Source: JBGCDD01 sp045105075 (GTDB lineage Bacteria; Pseudomonadota; Alphaproteobacteria; Rhodobacterales; Rhodobacteraceae). From it: a stretch of DNA of 29,972 nucleotides. The notes under the pieces are model-generated. The model had not been told where the DNA came from, ran no database searches, and saw only the letters and a program-made list of their open reading frames with translations. Made by a program: the position numbers and the translations under genes. The stretch lies in assembly GCA_045105075.1 (NCBI GenBank), contig JBGCDD010000059.1, positions 1 through 29,972 on the forward strand, given 5' to 3'. This document shows positions 1-7,887 of this stretch, piece after piece (position 1 is the stretch's first letter; each line of letters opens with the position of its first letter).

Positions 1-96
1 CAGGCGATCAAGGTTGGGCGTGTCGATGTGGCTGGCACCATAGCAACTGAGGTAATCCCAGTGCAGCTGGTCGGCCATGATCCACAGCACATTCAT
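1..96 (-). CDS. Sulfatase family hydrolase, N-terminal fragment (cut by window edge)
   Basis: The first 32 codons of a gene that continues beyond position 1. The visible protein has a beta-strand start (NVLWIMADQ), then HWDYLSCYG and HIDTPNLDRL. This is the typical opening of alkaline-phosphatase-superfamily sulfatases: the Asp of the ADQ motif (residue 9) is a metal ligand in the family, and the PNLDRL segment is very common. The formylglycine CxPxR site would lie outside the window, so activity as a sulfatase, choline-sulfatase or phosphonate monoesterase cannot be decided. The ATG overlaps the stop of the upstream BKACE gene by one base (TGATG), so it is the next gene of the same operon and may process the same substrate or a sulfated precursor. 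Family call fairly sure; substrate unknown. Confidence 0.8.
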   Translation of the reverse strand, partial: MNVLWIMADQLHWDYLSCYGASHIDTPNLDRL

Positions 97-1028
97 CAGA
101 AATTCACCCGGTCGCCGCCTTTCAAATCAAGGATCTCGCGCGCTTCGTCAGGTGTGGCAACCTGACTGCCCAGATCTTCGACGATACGGCGGATTTTGGC
201 GACCTGTTGGGCGTTGTTTTCGGCCAACTGGCCGCGCGCGATTTGCAAGCTGTCTTCCAAGCCCACCCGCACGTGACCGCCCATTTGCGCCCCGGTGGTG
301 GCCAGCCCCATCTGCGCGCCCCCTGCCCCCAGAACCGACCAGCGGTAGTCATCGCCAAACAACCGATCCGCTGTGCGCTTCATAAAGATCAGGTTGTCGA
401 CCTCGGGGCCGATCCCGCCCAGGATGCCAAAGATGAACTGAATGAAAACAGGTGCTTTGAACAGCCCGATGTCCATGCAGAATTTCAGATTGTAGAGGTG
501 ACCGACGTCGTAACATTCATGTTCGAACTTGATGTCATGGGGTGCCAGCGTTTCGGCCGCTTCCTTGATATCGCGGAACGTGTTGCGAAAAATGTTGCCA
601 TCTGATCCGGCGACATAGTCCTTCTCCCAGTCGAATTTCCATTCGTCATAACGCCCGGCCAGCGGATGAAACGAGAAATTCATCGACCCCATGTTCATCG
701 AACACATTTCCGGTGAAAAGGTTTTCGCCGGGGTGATGCGATCCTGGATCGACAGGGTCAGGGATCCGCCGGTTGAAATGTTCACCACCGCATCTGTGGC
801 CTGTTTGATGCGCGGCAGAAACGGCGCGAAATCATCGATCTTGACCGACGGCGCGCCAGTTTCGTTGTCGCGCGCGTGCAGGTGCAGGATCGAGGCGCCG
901 GCTTCGGCGGCGGCAATCGCCTGTGCCGTGATGTCGTCGTAAGTATAGGGCAACGCATCCGACATGGTCGGCGTGTGGATCGCCCCGGTGACGGCACAAG
1001 TGATCACGGTTTTTTGCTGTTTGGCCAT
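96..1028 (-). CDS. Beta-keto acid cleavage enzyme (BKACE, DUF849 / 3-keto-5-aminohexanoate cleavage family)
   Basis: 310 residues, the usual size for this TIM-barrel zinc enzyme family. The N-terminus ITCAVTGAIHTP, the HLHARD motif at 49-54 (His49 and His51 match the zinc-binding pair), NISTGG in the middle and VRVGLEDSL near the C-terminus are hallmarks. Family members condense a beta-keto acid with acetyl-CoA and split it into acetoacetate and a shortened acyl-CoA. Known substrates include 3-keto-5-aminohexanoate and dehydrocarnitine; the substrate here cannot be read from sequence. It starts two bases after the livM stop and its own stop overlaps the sulfatase ATG. The 3-hydroxyacyl-CoA-type dehydrogenase in the same operon could supply its beta-keto substrate. 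Cytoplasmic. The family is certain, the substrate is open. Confidence 0.92.
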   Translation of the reverse strand: MAKQQKTVITCAVTGAIHTPTMSDALPYTYDDITAQAIAAAEAGASILHLHARDNETGAPSVKIDDFAPFLPRIKQATDAVVNISTGGSLTLSIQDRITPAKTFSPEMCSMNMGSMNFSFHPLAGRYDEWKFDWEKDYVAGSDGNIFRNTFRDIKEAAETLAPHDIKFEHECYDVGHLYNLKFCMDIGLFKAPVFIQFIFGILGGIGPEVDNLIFMKRTADRLFGDDYRWSVLGAGGAQMGLATTGAQMGGHVRVGLEDSLQIARGQLAENNAQQVAKIRRIVEDLGSQVATPDEAREILDLKGGDRVNF

Positions 1029-1030
1029 TG

Positions 1031-2044
1031 TCAGGCTCCTTTGTCAGGGGCGTCCTTGTGAACGCGGTAGCTGAGGGGAAAAAGCTCGAGGTCGAAACGG
1101 GCGCGGATCAGGCCCCACACCCCTTTGGGCGCTTTGAGCATGATGACGATGGCCACCCCGCCCAGAACCATCAGATAGAGCGAGCCCAGATCGGCCAGTG
1201 TTTCGCGCAAGGCAAAGAACAGCAATGTGCCGATGATCGGCCCTTCCAGCGTGCCAATGCCGCCGATCACAACGATAAAGATCACAAAGGCGGTCCAGTC
1301 ATTCACCGAAAACGCCGCGTCGGGCGAAATCCGCAATTTTTGCAGGAAGATCAACGCACCCACCATCGAGGTCAACGCAGCGGTGACGATGTACACGACG
1401 AATTTGGTGCGCCATATGTCGATACCAAGGCTGCCCGCCGCCAATTCATTGTCGCGGATCGCGGTCAGCGCCAGCCCTTGGCGCGAGCGCAAGAACAGAT
1501 AGACGGCCGCAATCACAAGCACCGCGATGCCCAGAGCCAGCCAATAGCTCAACGCCTCGCGTGCGGCGCGCCCATCGGCCATCGAACGTACGATCTTGAC
1601 CGGCAGCGATGACCCCGACCCGCCCCCCAGCGCCGAGACCTGCGCAAAGCTGAGCCGGAACACCTCGGCCATAACCCAGGTTCCAATGGCGAAATAGGCT
1701 CCGCGCAATCGAAAGATCAGCGCCGCCACCGGGACCGCAATCAAACCACCCAGCACAGCCGCTCCGGCGATGGCCACCACCGGTGACAGCCCGCCAAAGA
1801 TCGTCAGCGCGAACAGCATATAGCCGCCAAACCCGACGAAAGCCTGTTGTCCAACCGACACCAGACCAGCGTAACCGGCCATCAGATTCCACAGGCTGGC
1901 CAGCGCCAGATATAGAAAAATCTCGCTCATCAGGCGCATGTCGGCCCGGCCCGCCCAATAGGGCCCCAGCGCCAGAATGATCAGAACAATCGCGCCAATC
2001 ACGCCAGCCGCGCGCGCGGCGTTTGATGTGCGTGTGACCCTCAT
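1031..2044 (-). CDS. livM: Branched-chain amino acid-type ABC transporter permease LivM
   Basis: 337 residues, strongly hydrophobic with about eight to ten membrane segments. Typical LivM features are IFLYLALASLWNLMAGYAGLVSVGQQAFVGFGGY near 42-75, RLRGAYFAIGTWVMAEVFR near 112-130 and the cytoplasmic loop that docks an ATPase (LTAIRDNELAAGSLGID, about 193-209). It forms the inner-membrane channel together with LivH. Its ATG overlaps the livH stop by four bases (ATGA), which fixes the start and indicates translational coupling. HAAT-family transporters carry amino acids but also amides, urea and aromatic or organic acids, so leucine need not be the cargo here. The catabolic neighbours suggest a dedicated importer for the operon's substrate. 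Confidence 0.93.
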   Translation of the reverse strand: MRVTRTSNAARAAGVIGAIVLIILALGPYWAGRADMRLMSEIFLYLALASLWNLMAGYAGLVSVGQQAFVGFGGYMLFALTIFGGLSPVVAIAGAAVLGGLIAVPVAALIFRLRGAYFAIGTWVMAEVFRLSFAQVSALGGGSGSSLPVKIVRSMADGRAAREALSYWLALGIAVLVIAAVYLFLRSRQGLALTAIRDNELAAGSLGIDIWRTKFVVYIVTAALTSMVGALIFLQKLRISPDAAFSVNDWTAFVIFIVVIGGIGTLEGPIIGTLLFFALRETLADLGSLYLMVLGGVAIVIMLKAPKGVWGLIRARFDLELFPLSYRVHKDAPDKGA

Positions 2045-2904
2045 CCGCTGATCCTCGGGAACAGACCCTGCGGTCTGACGGCCAGCACGATCAGGAACGC
2101 CACATGACCGGCAAGTATCTGATAGCCAGGATCAATTTTGGCCCCAACCGTTTGCGCCACGCCCAGAATGACGCCGCCCGCAAGCGTGCCCCACAGATTG
2201 CCAAGCCCGCCGATGATCACAGCCTCAAAGCCAAAAATCAGCCGTCCGGCCCCGGCGGAGGGATCAAAGCTGGTTCGAATGCCAAGGAAAATGCCCGCAA
2301 TCGCCGTGACCGCCAGCGCCAGCCCCATGGCCAGGCCAAAGATATGACGCCGGTTCAGCCCCATCAGCTGGGCGATTTCCTGATTGTCGGACACGGCGCG
2401 AAAAGCGCGGCCCAAACCAGTGTGATAAAACATCCATTGCAGGCCCGCGATCACCACAACGGCTGTACCAAAAGTCAGCAACGGCAGAACACCCAGCTGC
2501 AAGCCTGCCACCGCGACACTGGCGGTTTCGATGCTTCCGGCGTTCAGCTTTTGCGGATCGGCCGTGAACCCTTCGAGCAGCGCGTTCTGGATGATCACCG
2601 ACAGTCCAAAGGTCACCAACAAGGGCGGCAACAAGTCATCGCCCAGCGTCTGGTTCAGGATGCCGCGTTGCAGCGCATAACCCAGCAGCCCCATCACCGG
2701 CACTGCGATTGTCAACGCCAGCAGCGGATGCATCCCCGTCGCGGTGACCACAACCAAGCCCAAATAGGAGGCCAGAACGATCAGATCGCCGTGGGCAATG
2801 TTAACCAGCCGCATGATGCCAAAAATCAGCGACAAGCCCGCCGCGAAGAGCGCATAAAGCCCGCCCAGCAACGTGCCTTGGACGATGGCGTTGACCCAAT
2901 CCAT
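2041..2904 (-). CDS. livH: Branched-chain amino acid-type ABC transporter permease LivH
   Basis: 287 residues with about eight membrane helices. The N-terminus VQGTLLGGLYALFAAGLSLIFGIMRLVNIAHGD is the classic LivH opening. RAVSDNQEIAQLMGLN (around 190-205) is the EAA-like loop contacting the ATPases, and FGFEAVIIGGLGNLWGTLAGG follows near the C-terminus. It is the second half of the membrane channel. The start codon overlaps the livF stop by one base (TGATG) and its stop overlaps the livM start by four bases, so all the transporter genes are translated together. No oddities seen. Substrate specificity lies in the periplasmic binding protein, not here. Confidence 0.93.
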   Translation of the reverse strand: MDWVNAIVQGTLLGGLYALFAAGLSLIFGIMRLVNIAHGDLIVLASYLGLVVVTATGMHPLLALTIAVPVMGLLGYALQRGILNQTLGDDLLPPLLVTFGLSVIIQNALLEGFTADPQKLNAGSIETASVAVAGLQLGVLPLLTFGTAVVVIAGLQWMFYHTGLGRAFRAVSDNQEIAQLMGLNRRHIFGLAMGLALAVTAIAGIFLGIRTSFDPSAGAGRLIFGFEAVIIGGLGNLWGTLAGGVILGVAQTVGAKIDPGYQILAGHVAFLIVLAVRPQGLFPRISG

Positions 2905-3611
2905 CAGGTGACTCCAAAATAGGCGGCGCTGATGGCGTCGCGACTGACCGATTTTGACGCCCCCGTCAGTGCGACGCGGCCCTCTTGCAAACAGTAAAGA
3001 CGGTCTGAAACCGACAGCGCTTTGGAAATGTCCTGTTCGACGATCATCGCCGACATGCCACTGCCCACAATGCCCGGCAGCGCATCATAGATCGACTTGA
3101 TGATCACCGGCGCCAGACCAAGGCTGATTTCATCAAACAGGATCAGATCCGGATTTGCCATCAACGCGCGCCCAATCGCCACCATCTGTTGTTGCCCCCC
3201 CGACAACGATGTCGAGGCCACCGCACGGCGCTCTTCCAGCACCGGAAACAGATCAAACACCGCGCGCAACGACCAATGCCCGGCCCGGTTCAAACGTCCG
3301 CCAATCAGCAGGTTTTCCTCAACCGAAAGCGACGGGAACAATTGGCGCCCCTCGGGCACCAACGCGATGCCCAAAGCCGCCACCTGATCGGCACGCATTG
3401 CACCAATAGGTTGATTTTTATACAAAACTTGACTGGCCTGATTGCCCATCAACCCCGAAATCGAGCGCATGAGCGTGGTTTTGCCCGCGCCGTTTGCACC
3501 GATGATGGCCAGCACTTCGCCTTGCGCCAGGGTCATATCAACGCCGTAGAGCGCCTGAAAATCACCGTAATGCGCATCAAGCGCGCGGATCGACAGATGC
3601 GGCTCAGCCAT
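2904..3611 (-). CDS. livF: ABC transporter ATP-binding protein LivF
   Basis: 235-residue ATPase subunit. Walker A GANGAGKT lies at 38-45, the Q-loop region is followed by the LivF-typical VPEGRQLFPSLSVEENL, the signature LSGGQ is at 136-140 and Walker B LILFDE at 156-161, then SLGLAP. I chose the ATG at 3611 rather than a further upstream in-frame ATG at 3695, because alignment to the family begins at MAEPHLSIRAL. The upstream start would add 28 unconserved residues lying over the 3' end of livG. With this start the gene overlaps livG by eight bases. The residue after the Walker B Glu is Ile where many LivF proteins have Pro, a conservative variation. It powers import with LivG. Confidence 0.93.
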   Translation of the reverse strand: MAEPHLSIRALDAHYGDFQALYGVDMTLAQGEVLAIIGANGAGKTTLMRSISGLMGNQASQVLYKNQPIGAMRADQVAALGIALVPEGRQLFPSLSVEENLLIGGRLNRAGHWSLRAVFDLFPVLEERRAVASTSLSGGQQQMVAIGRALMANPDLILFDEISLGLAPVIIKSIYDALPGIVGSGMSAMIVEQDISKALSVSDRLYCLQEGRVALTGASKSVSRDAISAAYFGVT

Positions 3612-4332
3612 CGCCTTCGATCCCCAGATAAATTTCCTGCACGTCAGGGCTGGCCATGATTTCAGCCGGATCGCCCTCGGCAATCTTGCGCCCAAAGTCG
3701 ATCACGATCAGCCGATCAACCACGGCCAAAAGCGCGTGCACCACATGCTCGATCCAGATGATCGACACACCGGTGGCGTGAATGTCTTTGATGGTCTGGA
3801 TCAGGCTGACACACTCGGCTTCGGTCAACCCGCCGGCAATTTCGTCCAGCATCAGCAACTTGGGGTTGGCGCACAGCGCGCGTGTTAGTTCCAGACGTTT
3901 GCGATCCAGCAGTGTCAGCTGGCCCGCAGTGGTGTTGGCCTTGTCCAAAAGCGCGGTTTGGGCCAGCACGGCCAGGCACTTGTCCTCGGCGGCACGCCCG
4001 CGCAACCCGGCGGCCTGGGTGGCGGCGATCATCGCGTTTTCAAACACGGTCAGGCCGGAAAACGGCTGGGGCACCTGAAAGCTGCGCGCCATGCCGGCGC
4101 GGCACCTTTTGGCAGCAGAATGGCGGGTCACATCTTGCCCCTGAAACGTGATTTTGCCGCCATCACAGGGCAACGTCCCGGTGATCAGGTTGAACATTGT
4201 GGTTTTGCCCGCGCCGTTCGGGCCAATGATGCCAATCGCCTCGCCCTGCGCCAACTCATAGCTCAGCCCGTCGGCCACGGTGATCGCGCCAAAGCTTTTG
4301 GACAAACCATCAAGTTGCAGGATTGCAGACAT
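3604..4332 (-). CDS. livG: ABC transporter ATP-binding protein LivG
   Basis: 242-residue ATPase. Walker A GPNGAGKT is at 37-44, GMARSFQVPQPFSGLTVFENAM at about 80-101 is LivG-like, and Walker B LLMLDE is at 159-164 with the H-loop IWIEHVVHAL further on. The signature region reads LTLLDRKRLELTRAL (139-153) rather than LSGGQ; this degenerate form is, as I recall it, common among LivG subunits. The start at 4332 is preferred over an in-frame ATG at 4368. It is preceded by a good Shine-Dalgarno (GAGG, about 5 bases upstream of the ATG), and the extra 12 residues of the longer form look unconserved. A stem-loop separates it from the upstream binding-protein gene. Confidence 0.92.
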   Translation of the reverse strand: MSAILQLDGLSKSFGAITVADGLSYELAQGEAIGIIGPNGAGKTTMFNLITGTLPCDGGKITFQGQDVTRHSAAKRCRAGMARSFQVPQPFSGLTVFENAMIAATQAAGLRGRAAEDKCLAVLAQTALLDKANTTAGQLTLLDRKRLELTRALCANPKLLMLDEIAGGLTEAECVSLIQTIKDIHATGVSIIWIEHVVHALLAVVDRLIVIDFGRKIAEGDPAEIMASPDVQEIYLGIEGDG

Positions 4333-4351
4333 GGAACCTCGTGCAGAGATG

Positions 4352-4381
4352 GCCCCACTGGCGCGCAATGGCCAATGGGGC
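4352..4381 (-). terminator. Stem-loop between the binding-protein gene and livG (partial terminator or mRNA-processing hairpin)
   Basis: On the minus-strand transcript, GCCCCATTGG and CCAGTGGGGC form a 10-bp stem with one G-U pair and a 10-base loop. The G-U pair makes it perfect only in the direction of transcription. No U-tract follows, so it is unlikely to be a complete terminator. In many ABC import operons such a hairpin after the binding-protein gene protects its mRNA and lowers expression of the downstream membrane genes. Confidence 0.6.
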
Positions 4382-4394
4382 GTGGTTTTCGGAC

Positions 4395-5678
4395 CTAGCC
4401 GAGCACTTTCAAATCACCCGTGGTGGGGATATTTTGATGCTGTGCATTTGCCACGATCTTGAGGTCAAGCGTGTCGCCGTCGCGCTGCCACTGCCCGCCA
4501 ACAAGCGGGGTTTTGGACACATTTGGCACCGGACCCGTCGACCAGTTGACCGGGCCAACGATGGTTTCAAGGTTGGTGGCGGCAATCGCGGCGGTGATTG
4601 CTTCGGGGTCGTCCAGATCCTCGGCGCGGGTGATCACGTCAGCGGCCACCTCAAACAGCGCATGCTTGAACCCAATCGGTTGAGTCCATGGACGCCCGGT
4701 GGCCGACATGTAACCTTCTGCCAGTTCCTTGGCCGAGGCCTGGGTCAGGGACGAGTTGAACGGATGGTTGGGCGACCACCAGACCTCGGATGTCAAACCG
4801 TCGCCGCGCGCGCCCAGGCTTTCAACCACCGACGGGAACAGGATCGCCTTGCCGATTGTGGCCACCTTGGGGTTGAACCCCTGCTGCGCGGCCTGTGCCC
4901 AGAACGTGGCGAAATCCGGTGGGATCATCACGCCGGTGACCAGCTCGCAACCGGCATCGCGGAACGCGGCGATCTGGTTGGAGAAATCATCGGACAAGGG
5001 CTGGTAACGACCCGGATCGGTCAGCTCGTATCCGGCACCGGCCAGCGCGGGCGGCAAGCCCAGCTTGGCATCGCCCCAGGCATTGCCGTCAGCATCATTT
5101 GGAAACAGCCCGCCAACCTTTTTGGCCGCACCGCTTTGCCCCCAGATATCAAGGAACACGCCGATCACATCCTCAAGGCCCCAGAAAAAGTGATAGGTGC
5201 TTTGGAACCCTTCCGCCGGGTTGCCGCCACGGCCAAAGAAATAGGGCTGCCACGGCGCGTCTGTGGTAATGCAGGGGACTTCGTTGATTTCGCACTGATC
5301 CGCGACCGGGTTGGTGGTATCAGGCGTGGCGGCGGCCAACATAATGTCGACCTCTTCGCCCAAGATCAGATCGGCGGCCACTTCGGCGGCGCGGTTCGGG
5401 TTGGACTGGCTGTCGCGATAATGGATCTCAACGCTCCACCCCGCGCCGTTGTTTTGCAACCCTGCTGCAAAGGTCTTTTTGATGTTTTCGATGATGTAAT
5501 CATCGGCCTCGGCAAACCCGGCAAGCGGGCCAGTCTTGGGGCTGACAAATCCCAGCTTGAGCGTCTTGTTTTGCGCATAGGCCCGCGTGCTTGTCAGAAT
5601 GGCGGGCGCGGCAATTGCGGCGGCACCGGCGGCCAGAAAGCGGCGGCGGTTTGGTGAAATGGTCAGTTTGCGTGTCAT
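4395..5678 (-). CDS. Periplasmic substrate-binding protein of the Liv/HAAT ABC transporter, Tat-exported
   Basis: 427 residues, type I periplasmic-binding fold (Peripla_BP_6, LivK-like). The N-terminus has a twin-arginine motif RRRFL at 11-15, a hydrophobic stretch rich in Ala and a likely signal peptidase site after AYA (35/36), so folded export by Tat is probable. The mature protein starts KTLKLGFVSPKTGPLAGF, the usual first strand and binding loop; GGLFPNDADGNAW in the middle is another family block. It captures the substrate for LivFGHM. The RBS is strong (GGGAGGA about 6 bases before the ATG). Being longer than classical LivK (about 370), it resembles binding proteins for amides, urea or aromatic and organic acids. 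The ligand cannot be assigned from sequence. Confidence 0.9.
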   Translation of the reverse strand: MTRKLTISPNRRRFLAAGAAAIAAPAILTSTRAYAQNKTLKLGFVSPKTGPLAGFAEADDYIIENIKKTFAAGLQNNGAGWSVEIHYRDSQSNPNRAAEVAADLILGEEVDIMLAAATPDTTNPVADQCEINEVPCITTDAPWQPYFFGRGGNPAEGFQSTYHFFWGLEDVIGVFLDIWGQSGAAKKVGGLFPNDADGNAWGDAKLGLPPALAGAGYELTDPGRYQPLSDDFSNQIAAFRDAGCELVTGVMIPPDFATFWAQAAQQGFNPKVATIGKAILFPSVVESLGARGDGLTSEVWWSPNHPFNSSLTQASAKELAEGYMSATGRPWTQPIGFKHALFEVAADVITRAEDLDDPEAITAAIAATNLETIVGPVNWSTGPVPNVSKTPLVGGQWQRDGDTLDLKIVANAQHQNIPTTGDLKVLG

Positions 5679-5696
5679 GTGTTTCCTCCCAGAAAT

Positions 5697-5712
5697 GCCC
5701 GTATGTTCGGGC
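5697..5712 (-). other. Small hairpin upstream of the binding-protein RBS
   Basis: GCCCG and CGGGC form a perfect 5-bp stem with a 6-base loop, flanked by AAA/TTT that could extend pairing past a single bulged base. It sits between the 3-hydroxyacyl-CoA-type dehydrogenase stop and the GGGAGGA ribosome site of the binding-protein gene. It could mark an mRNA end that favours the binding protein, but it is short and may be chance. Confidence 0.3.
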
Positions 5713-5724
5713 TTTGTGACGTGT

Positions 5725-6642
5725 CTACTTTGGCAGAATTTTCTCCAGCTGTCTCAGATGGTTGGCAACGCGCGCCTTGGTGGCGGCCAGATCGTCCTCG
5801 TTCCAATCGCGCAAGCCGCCCCCTGCAGTCATACCGGTGCGCCCTTGATCCAGCATTTTCTGTAAATGAGGCGACGGATCCGGGCTGGTTTCAAGGTCAA
5901 ACAAGACTTGGCTGTGAATGTCCTGTGTCAGCTCAAGCCCCACCAGATCCGCGTTTTCCAACGGGCCCAGCACCGCCAGACGGCGCCCGAAACTGGCCTT
6001 GACCACCTCATCCACCGCCTCAGCCGAGCAGATGCCGTTTTCCACCAGGCTGATCGCCTCGCGCCACAACGCATGTTGCAAACGGTTGCCGATAAAGCCC
6101 GGCACGTCTTTTTCGACCATCACCGGGGTCTTGCCCGCCTGCGCCAACACTTCACACATGGCCTGCGCCACGCCTGGATCACTCCACTGGGTTTTCACAA
6201 CCTCGACCAGCGGGATCATATGCGGCGGGTTCCACCAATGAGTGCCAAGCGCGCGCTGACGTGTGGCCAGTCCGCCCATGATCTTGCTGATCTGAATGAC
6301 TGATGTGTTGGAGGCCAAAATTGCATCCGCCGGCGCGTGCGCCTCGATCTGCTCAAACAGGCTTTGTTTCAGGTCCAGCTTTTCGGGCGCGGCTTCAAAC
6401 ACAACACTGGCCGATCGCACCGCTTCGGGCAGATCAGCGCACAGCGTCACGCGTGCCACGCTGGCGGTGATTTCATCGCCCGTCGCACCCAGCAAAGCCA
6501 GACTTTCACTGATACGCGCGGGTGCCGTGGCCAGCATGTCGGCGACCGGATCGGTCAGACACACCTGATGGCCGGCGCGCGCAAATGTCAGCGCGATGCC
6601 GTGGCCCATAAGCCCGGCGCCAATGACAGCGATCTGGCTCAT
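5725..6642 (-). CDS. 3-hydroxyacyl-CoA dehydrogenase-type NAD-dependent dehydrogenase
   Basis: 305 residues with an N-terminal Rossmann fold (IGAGLMGHG, GxGxxG at 8-13) and the C-terminal helical domain of the 3HCDH family. The catalytic His-Glu pair is visible as His135 in GTHWWNPPH and Glu147 in PLVEVV. KDVPGFIGNRLQHALWREA marks the domain junction. It oxidises a beta-hydroxyl to a ketone with NAD+. L-carnitine dehydrogenases belong to the same superfamily, and here too a BKACE that cleaves beta-keto acids is encoded nearby, so a free 3-hydroxy acid is as likely a substrate as an acyl-CoA. The start overlaps the SDR stop by four bases (ATGA). Family sure, substrate open. Confidence 0.88.
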   Translation of the reverse strand: MSQIAVIGAGLMGHGIALTFARAGHQVCLTDPVADMLATAPARISESLALLGATGDEITASVARVTLCADLPEAVRSASVVFEAAPEKLDLKQSLFEQIEAHAPADAILASNTSVIQISKIMGGLATRQRALGTHWWNPPHMIPLVEVVKTQWSDPGVAQAMCEVLAQAGKTPVMVEKDVPGFIGNRLQHALWREAISLVENGICSAEAVDEVVKASFGRRLAVLGPLENADLVGLELTQDIHSQVLFDLETSPDPSPHLQKMLDQGRTGMTAGGGLRDWNEDDLAATKARVANHLRQLEKILPK

Positions 6643-7427
6643 CCTGCGGTGTATCCACCGTCGGCGTAGAGGATATGCCCGGTGTAAAAATCAGACGCGG
6701 GTGAGACCAGGAACAGCAACGGCCCCGCCAAATCCTCGGGCTCGCCCAAACGGCCCTTGGGCACGCGGGCCAGAAACCCTGCGCGCACGGCTTTGGCATT
6801 TTCGGTGTCTTCAAACATCCATGCGGTCAGCGGCGAGCGGAACACAGTGGGTGCAATCGCGTTAACTGTGATCCCGGTGGGACCCAGTTCGCAGCCCAGC
6901 GCTTTGGTCATGCCATCGACAGCCGCCTTGGAGGCGCAATAGGCCGTGTAGCCCGCCGGATGCCCCAACAGCCCGCGTGCGGATGACACCAGAACGATTT
7001 TGCCGCCCTGCCCCTGCGCCTTCATTTGTTTGGTCACCGCCCGCGCAATCAGCCAGCTTTGGGTGACGTTGGCATCCATCACAGCCTCAAACGTGTCCGG
7101 TTCCATCTCGTCGATTTTGGCGACTTTGTTCATGCCTGAGGCGACCACCAAAATGTCGACGCGCCCAAAGGCCGCCACTGCTTGCCCGACCATGTCATCG
7201 CAGGCCGCCTCGCTGTCGGGGCGGGCATTGATTTGCGCGGTTTCGCCTTTGCACTGGGTCGCAACGTCCGCGATTGCGCCTGCATTGCCGCCAGCCAGAA
7301 CCACCTTGCATCCGGCGCCAGACAAGCAGCGCGCCGCAACAGCGCCAAACGCACCCGACGCCCCGGTGACCAACGCCACTTTGCCGACCACGTCGAACAT
7401 CGACAGTGGATTGTCCAGCGCGCTCAT
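6639..7427 (-). CDS. Short-chain dehydrogenase/reductase (SDR)
   Basis: 262-residue classical SDR. The cofactor motif TGASGAFG is at 21-28, the catalytic Ser lies in VSSA (148-149) and YxxxK is Tyr163-Lys167 (YCASK); NAIAPTVFRSPLT follows. It probably oxidises or reduces an alcohol or ketone intermediate with NAD(P). I placed the start at 7427 (MSALDNP), not at an in-frame ATG at 7484. The shorter form overlaps the cupin stop by four bases (ATGA), has a GAGG ribosome site about 8 bases upstream, and the additional 19 residues of the longer form look like translated cupin-gene 3' end. It overlaps the next gene, the 3-hydroxyacyl-CoA-type dehydrogenase, in the same way. Confidence 0.9.
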   Translation of the reverse strand: MSALDNPLSMFDVVGKVALVTGASGAFGAVAARCLSGAGCKVVLAGGNAGAIADVATQCKGETAQINARPDSEAACDDMVGQAVAAFGRVDILVVASGMNKVAKIDEMEPDTFEAVMDANVTQSWLIARAVTKQMKAQGQGGKIVLVSSARGLLGHPAGYTAYCASKAAVDGMTKALGCELGPTGITVNAIAPTVFRSPLTAWMFEDTENAKAVRAGFLARVPKGRLGEPEDLAGPLLFLVSPASDFYTGHILYADGGYTAG

Positions 7428-7786
7428 GAGGTCACCTCGGGGCGTTTGCCGCCAGGATATGGGATCACCACCAGCATTTTGCACACATGGTTTGACTTGT
7501 TTTCAATCCGGCGCACTTCGCCCGGAGCAATGGTGCAACTGTCCATCGCAGCCAGCACGGTTTCGGTGCCGTCAATCTCAATGGTCATTTCGCCCTCGAG
7601 CACGACATAGACCTTTTCAAAAGGCGTGGAATCCGGACCAGCACCTCCGCCGGGCAGAAATTGCGAATAGCCGATCCATTGGTTTTCTGGCCCGCCGTCC
7701 TGAAACCCTTGCAAGCGCAAGCCTGACACATCCCAATGATTGGGTGCAACGTAGGGTTGCGCGTCTTTGAATCGCGTCACGTGCAT
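7424..7786 (-). CDS. Small single-domain cupin protein
   Basis: 120 residues with a cupin-like beta-barrel pattern: FLPGGGAG, then EKVYVVLEGEMTIEIDG, then CTIAPGEVRRIEN. The first cupin motif normally carries HxH metal ligands, but the segment before EKVYVVLEG has none (it reads GPDSTPFEK); one Glu remains, and the second motif lacks the usual His. It may bind metal weakly, bind a ligand, or act as an isomerase or sensor without iron. The ribosome site GGGAGGA lies about 7 bases before the ATG. It sits 101 bases downstream of the cyclase gene; that gap shows no other gene. Function in the pathway unknown. Confidence 0.82.
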   Translation of the reverse strand: MHVTRFKDAQPYVAPNHWDVSGLRLQGFQDGGPENQWIGYSQFLPGGGAGPDSTPFEKVYVVLEGEMTIEIDGTETVLAAMDSCTIAPGEVRRIENKSNHVCKMLVVIPYPGGKRPEVTS

Positions 7787-7887
7787 TGATTTTCCTCCCT
7801 CAAAAGCAGCGGTCCCAAAAGCCCTCCCGGCCCGAAACCGCCACCTGACAGCGCAGCTTGTTTAAAGCCGCGCGACCCGTGATCACA

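Noticed and set aside
2104..2922. 272-codon plus-strand open frame opposite livH
   Set aside because: Lies entirely over a membrane-permease gene; the Gln/His/Arg-rich product is the mirror of hydrophobic codons.
4323..5657. 444-codon plus-strand open frame opposite the binding-protein gene
   Set aside because: Antisense shadow caused by GC-rich codon use; the minus-strand protein has a Tat signal, a strong RBS and clear family motifs, while this translation is rich in Gly, Arg and Cys and resembles nothing.
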